From positions 1-37,271 of the forward strand of contig JBEIDK010000021.1 in the NCBI GenBank assembly GCA_040383485.1: DNA of 37,271 bases, written 5' to 3'. Within the stretch, counting starts at the first letter, position 1, and every line of letters begins with the position of its first letter. Shown one piece after another: positions 33,674 to 37,271 of this stretch. The notes under the pieces are model-generated. The model saw only the letters and a program-made list of their open reading frames with translations, was not told where the DNA came from and ran no database searches. Source of the DNA: JBEIDK01 sp040383485. GTDB taxonomy: Bacteria > Bacteroidota > Bacteroidia > UBA4408. Position numbers and translations under genes: made by a program.

Positions 33674-36234
33674 TAGTGGGCAATTGCATCAAATCCTTTT
33701 GTTTCCATTTTAAAAACAGCTTCTGTCAATTGAGTGCCATTTTTTTGATAAAAATTACCTCCTCTAGTTTTTACAAATTTATAATCTGTAGCTTTTTTTT
33801 CCTTTATCAAAACATATCTAGTTATTGTAAATGTTGAAGAAATCTTTTGTTCTTCTTTAGTAACTCCTTCTTTATAATTTTTAAGGAGTTCTGACAAGAA
33901 AGCTTCTTTCTCAGCAGCAGTCATTTTCTTATTCAGTTCAGCACTGGCTTTATCTTCAGCTGCTTTTTCTGCAGCTCTTTCTGCAGCTCTTTCTGCAGCT
34001 AAATCAGTTGCAGATTTTGATTCAATTGGTTTTGAATTATTAGTTGGAGTAGTGACTTTTTTTGCTGCCGGTTCTGCCGCTGCTTTATCGAATGCAGCTT
34101 TTTGAGCAGCTGCTTTTGCATCGGCTTCTGCTTTTAATTTAGCGACAGCATCAGCCAGAAGTTTTGCTTTAGCATCAGCTTCTGCCTTTCTCTTTGCCTC
34201 AGCCGCAGCTGTAATAGCAGCCTTGGCATCCGCTTCGGCTTTCAATTTAGCCATTAGTTCAGCCTTGGCTTTGGCTTCTGCAGCAGCCTTCTGTCTGGCT
34301 TCTTCTTCTATTTTAGCTCCAATTTCTGCTTCAGCTTTAGCTTTGGCCTCTGCAACTGCTTTTGCTCTGGCTGCAGCTTCTATTTTGGCTTTGGCTTCTG
34401 CTTCTGCTTTTAATTTAGCCTCTGCTTCAGCCTTTACTTTGGCGTCTGCCTCGGCTTTTGCTTTTGCCTCTGCTTCAGCTTTGGCTTTAGCTTCTGCTTC
34501 TGCCTTGACTTTGGCTTTGGCTTCTGTTTCCGCTTTTAATTTAGCTTCTGCTTTTTCCTTCGCCTCTGCCTCTGCTTTTGCCTTAGCTTCTGCTTCAGCT
34601 TTCTTTCTGGCTTCCTCCGCTGCTTTTGCTTCAGCTTCTGCCTTAGCTTTTGCTGCTGCCTCTGCTTCTGCTTTAGCTTTAGCCTCTGCATCTGCCTTTG
34701 CCTTAGCTTCCGCCTCTGCTTTCTTTTTCGCTTCTTCGGCTGCTTTTGCTGCTGCATCTGCCTTAGCTTTTGCCTCTGCTTCAGCTTTCTTTCTGGCTTC
34801 TTCCGCTGCTTTGGCTTCTGCTTCTGCTTTAGCTTTTGCTGCTGCTTCTGCTGCTATTCTTGCTTTCTCATCTGCCTCTGCTTTGGCTTTCGCCTCTGCT
34901 TCAGCTTTCTTTCTGGCTTCTTCTGCTGCTTTTGCTGCTGCTTCTGCTTTAGCTTTTGCTGCTGCTTCTGCCGCTATTCTTGCTTTCTCATCAGCCTCCG
35001 CTTTTGCCTTGGCCTCTGCTTCTGCCTTCTTTCTAGCTTCTTCTGCTGCTTTGGCTGCTGCTTCTGCCTTAGCTTTTGCTGCCGCTTCTGCCTCTTTTCT
35101 GGCTTTCTCATCAGCCTCAGCTTTGGCTTTTGCCTCTGCTTCAGCTTTTTTTCTGGCTTCTTCGGCTGCTTTTGCTGCTGCTTCTGCCTTAGCTTTTGCT
35201 GCCGCTTCTGCCGCTATTCTTGCTTTCTCATCAGCCTCTGCTTTTGCCTTGGCCTCTGCTTCTGCCTTCTTTCTAGCTTCTTCTGCTGCTTTGGCTGCTG
35301 CTTCTGCCTTAGCTTTTGCTGCTGCCTCTGCTGCTATTCTTGCTTTCTCATCAGCCTCAGCTTTAGCTTTTGCCTCTGCTTCAGCTTTTTTTCTGGCCAA
35401 TTCATCCGCTAAGGCCTTTGCCTTTGCATCTTCTTCAGCTTTTCTTTTTGCTGCAGCCTCAGCTGCAATTCTTGCTTTCTCTTCTGCCTCTGCTTTGGCT
35501 TTGGCCTCTGCTTCTGCTCTAAGTTTTGCCTCATTATCTGCTTTAGCCTTAAGTAAACTTTCTTTCTCAGCTTGCTTTACAGCAGTAATTTTAGCAACCT
35601 CTTCTTCTTTCTTTTTTATCTCCTCTGTTTTCTTTTTTATTTCCTCAGCTTTTTGAACCGCAATTATTTCTTGAATCTTTTTTTCTGCTTCAACTTTTCT
35701 CTTAACTTCTAAGGTTTTAACTAATACATCAACCTTTGCTTTAATTGATTGTGTGTAAACTTTATCGTAATTAAAGTTTTTCTCTACAGGATCATAAACG
35801 AATTTCCCAACAGGCTTATCTAAAGCACTAACATCAAGGTCAGGATCATTCTTAAATAGTAATACTTCATTCCCAACTAATCTAATATCTGTTTCATTTG
35901 GAGGGCCAAGTTTAGTGGAGAAAGCTAATTTTTTTGAAGTATAACCTTGTTTTGAGAATTTTAATTCATATTCAGCATTAGGATCAAAAGTGTATGAAAA
36001 TTTACCATTTAGAGATGTAGCAAGTTTTTTTATCTCATTACCGTCTTTATATACGGTAACGTCAACATTTTCCATTGGTTTCTGGGTATCCTCATCAAGA
36101 ACTTTTCCTTCAAAAATTAAATGCCATGTGGCTTGGGAGAATGATTCTTTAGAAGAAAAAAGTCCAAGAATACAAAGTATCAAAAGAATTTGAACAATCT
36201 TTGGAGGCGAAAAATTAATTTTAGATTTTATCAT
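33673..36234 (-). CDS. Exported Ala/Lys/Glu coiled-coil repeat protein with N-terminal CarboxypepD_reg-like domain
   Basis: I do not recognise a named family for this 853-residue protein. A signal peptide (IVQILLILCILGLFSS, cleavage near ESFSQ) is followed by a beta-sandwich like the carboxypeptidase regulatory domain, about residues 40-108 (FEGKVLDEDTQKPMENVDVT, LNGKFSYTF, KFSKQGYTSKKLAF). Residues ~180-760 are a TolA-like, almost continuous helix of A, K, E and R with a 40-residue repeat. The last 82 residues (772-853) form a separate globular domain beginning TAAEKEAFLSELL, with TITRYVLIKEKKATDYKFV and GGNFYQKNG. The upstream gene ends with a homologous domain. I infer a periplasmic or envelope-spanning rod with domains at both ends. 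It starts 8 bases after that gene and overlaps the dCMP deaminase start by one base. Confidence 0.85.
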   Translation of the reverse strand: MIKSKINFSPPKIVQILLILCILGLFSSKESFSQATWHLIFEGKVLDEDTQKPMENVDVTVYKDGNEIKKLATSLNGKFSYTFDPNAEYELKFSKQGYTSKKLAFSTKLGPPNETDIRLVGNEVLLFKNDPDLDVSALDKPVGKFVYDPVEKNFNYDKVYTQSIKAKVDVLVKTLEVKRKVEAEKKIQEIIAVQKAEEIKKKTEEIKKKEEEVAKITAVKQAEKESLLKAKADNEAKLRAEAEAKAKAEAEEKARIAAEAAAKRKAEEDAKAKALADELARKKAEAEAKAKAEADEKARIAAEAAAKAKAEAAAKAAEEARKKAEAEAKAKAEADEKARIAAEAAAKAKAEAAAKAAEEARKKAEAEAKAKAEADEKARKEAEAAAKAKAEAAAKAAEEARKKAEAEAKAKAEADEKARIAAEAAAKAKAEAAAKAAEEARKKAEAEAKAKAEADEKARIAAEAAAKAKAEAEAKAAEEARKKAEAEAKAKADAAAKAAEEAKKKAEAEAKAKADAEAKAKAEAEAAAKAKAEAEAKAAEEARKKAEAEAKAKAEAEAKEKAEAKLKAETEAKAKVKAEAEAKAKAEAEAKAKAEADAKVKAEAEAKLKAEAEAKAKIEAAARAKAVAEAKAKAEAEIGAKIEEEARQKAAAEAKAKAELMAKLKAEADAKAAITAAAEAKRKAEADAKAKLLADAVAKLKAEADAKAAAQKAAFDKAAAEPAAKKVTTPTNNSKPIESKSATDLAAERAAERAAEKAAEDKASAELNKKMTAAEKEAFLSELLKNYKEGVTKEEQKISSTFTITRYVLIKEKKATDYKFVKTRGGNFYQKNGTQLTEAVFKMETKGFDAIAH
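34771..35398 (-). repeat. 120-bp tandem repeats with a 240-bp higher-order pattern
   Basis: The landmark ctttctcatc recurs at the same place in blocks starting 34861, 34981, 35101, 35221 and 35341, exactly 120 bp (40 residues) apart. Blocks alternate in type: 34861, 35101 and 35341 share one set of variants (such as tcagctt, tttgctgctg), while 34981 and 35221 share another (tctgccttctttctagc, ttggctgctg). This implies duplication of a 240-bp dimer. Confidence 0.85.
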
Positions 36235-36242
36235 TTTAGATT

Positions 36243-37271
36243 CTATTTAATAGGTTTGGTTTCATTTTTAAAAGTATATTCAGTTATATCATCATCGTCA
36301 TTCTTCTTATAGAATGTTCCATAATTATATACAATTTTTTTATATTCATTAGCCTTACCATTTTTAACAACAATTGCCCTAGTAATTTTACAATTGACAC
36401 CATCTAAATTTTCAATAGTTATACCCTCAGGGTATTTTGAAGCAAGTTCAGATAAAAACTGCTCTCTTTCTTCTGCAGTTCTTTTTCTATCTGGCCTCGT
36501 TTTAGAAATAGGGTTACTGCTTGAAAACAAATCAGCATCTTTTTTTCTTTTAGCTTCAGCATCCATTTTTTTCTGTAGTTCAATCTCAGTTTTTCTTTTT
36601 CCTTCTTCTTCAATTTTTTGTTTTGCTTCATTAAAGGCTTTTAATTTTGCTTCAGCATCTGCTTTAACTTTATCTTCCAATGCTTTTTTAGCATCAGCTG
36701 CGGCTCTAATTTTGGCCTCTGCTTCTGCTTTGTACTTTGCTATTTGTTCTGCCTTTTGACGTGCAAGTTCTTCTTGTTTGGCGATTGCATCGGCCTCTGC
36801 TTTTGCTTTTGCTTCTGTTTCAAGTCTAATTTTTTCTTCTGCTTGAGCTTTAAGCTTGGCTAATTCTTGAGCTTTTTTTCGGGCTAAATCCTGTTGTTTA
36901 ATAATCTCATCAGCTTCAGCTTTAGCCTTAGCCTCTGCAACTGCTTTTGCCAAGGCTAAAGCTTTTGCTTTTTCTTCTGCAATCAAACGGGCTTTCTCTT
37001 CTGCAGCAGCCTTTGCCTTTGCTTCAGCATCTGCTTTTGCTATGGCTTCTTGTTCTGCCTTCGTTTTTTGTTCTAATTCCTTACGGGCTTTTTCTTCTGC
37101 AATCAAACGGGCTTTCTCTTCTGCAGCTGCTTTAGCCTTGGCTTCAGCATCTGCTTTTGCTATGGCTTCTTGTTCTGCCTTCGTTTTTAGTTCTAATTCC
37201 TTACGGGCTTTTTCTTCTGCAATCAAACGGGCTTTCTCTTCTGCAGCGGCTTTAGCCTTTGCTTCAGCATC
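36243..37271 (-). CDS. Coiled-coil paralogue of the 853-residue protein (5' part beyond window)
   Basis: The frame is open to the right edge, so the N-terminus is missing; the apparent TTG start at 37226 is only the Leu of a RLIAEEK repeat. About 342 residues are visible. They form an A/K/E/R-rich helix (RLIAEEKARKELEQKTKAEQ and similar) followed by a 78-residue C-terminal domain beginning TAEEREQFLSELASKYPEGI, with KITRAIVVKNGKANEYKKIV and GTFYKKNDDDD. This domain is clearly homologous to the end of the downstream protein. Between them lies a short break in the helix (SSSNPISKTRPDRKR). The gene ends 8 bases before the next start, so the pair and the dCMP deaminase look like one transcript. 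Function is unknown; by analogy to TolA-like rods I infer an envelope role. Confidence 0.8.
   Translation of the reverse strand, partial: DAEAKAKAAAEEKARLIAEEKARKELELKTKAEQEAIAKADAEAKAKAAAEEKARLIAEEKARKELEQKTKAEQEAIAKADAEAKAKAAAEEKARLIAEEKAKALALAKAVAEAKAKAEADEIIKQQDLARKKAQELAKLKAQAEEKIRLETEAKAKAEADAIAKQEELARQKAEQIAKYKAEAEAKIRAAADAKKALEDKVKADAEAKLKAFNEAKQKIEEEGKRKTEIELQKKMDAEAKRKKDADLFSSSNPISKTRPDRKRTAEEREQFLSELASKYPEGITIENLDGVNCKITRAIVVKNGKANEYKKIVYNYGTFYKKNDDDDITEYTFKNETKPIK
36961..37271 (-). repeat. 120-bp tandem repeat in the upstream coiled-coil gene
   Basis: Bases 37021-37140 and 37141-37260 differ at only three positions that I can find. A third copy starts at 37261 and leaves the window, and a half copy precedes at 36961-37020. 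The period equals that in the neighbouring paralogue (120 bp), although the unit sequence is different. Confidence 0.9.

Noticed and set aside
34771..35398. 120-bp repeat array considered as CRISPR or an RNA repeat
   Set aside because: Units are contiguous, in frame and encode a continuous helix; there are no unique spacers of constant size.
34223..35656. 477-residue plus-strand open frame rich in Ala, Ser and Phe opposite the coiled-coil repeats
   Set aside because: It is the antisense shadow of Ala/Lys/Glu codons (GCN, AAR and GAR read backwards avoid stops). The minus-strand gene has a signal peptide, two end domains and operon context; this frame has none.

Overview
The window looks like chromosome of a low-GC member of the Bacteroidota, probably a Sphingobacteriia/Chitinophagia- or Cytophagia-type gliding or T9SS-bearing lineage. 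The evidence is the type IX secretion system (T9SS) core genes gldJ, porP/sprF, porU and porV, three proteins with T9SS type A C-terminal sorting domains, almost no Shine-Dalgarno sequences, and several promoters of the Bacteroidota form TTG-N18..22-TAnnTTTG. I see no CRISPR array, tRNA, rRNA or insertion sequence. No gene-free gap exceeds 300 bases; the largest is 258 bases.

Layout. Positions 2-3574: 3' part of a large secreted beta-helix protein with 102-bp repeats and a T9SS tail, then a strong terminator. 3705-5415: GT4 glycosyltransferase overlapping rimM. 5631-8227 (minus): porP then gldJ. 8367-14117 (plus, divergent): porU, porV, ispF. 14363-17413 (minus): urocanate hydratase hutU followed by an unrecognised secreted protein. 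17607-18662 (plus): paaB-paaC without paaA. 18857-20470: PEP carboxykinase pckA. 20546-21220: AlkD-like protein. 21288-24280: ECF sigma factor, one-TM protein with an exact 26-residue repeat, CpxP/Spy-like periplasmic protein and a putative outer-membrane barrel. 24291-27115 (minus): secreted CotH-domain protein, then an atypical SDR protein. 27225-28696: asd and an SRPBCC protein. 28955-31075: SWIM-SNF2 protein with destroyed ATPase motifs. 31097-32497 (minus): exported GH13 amylase. 32627-33019: Hsp15-like S4 protein. 33218-37271 (minus): two tandem Ala/Lys/Glu coiled-coil proteins sharing a C-terminal domain, running into a dCMP deaminase.

How the genes work together. GldJ, PorP, PorU and PorV serve T9SS export and surface attachment; the beta-helix and CotH proteins are plausible cargo. 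The ECF block reads as an envelope-sensing unit. HutU, PaaBC and PckA point to amino-acid or aromatic catabolism feeding gluconeogenesis, although the Paa module is incomplete here. The least explained parts are the coiled-coil operon at the right edge, the inactive-looking SNF2 protein and the repeat-bearing partner of the sigma factor.
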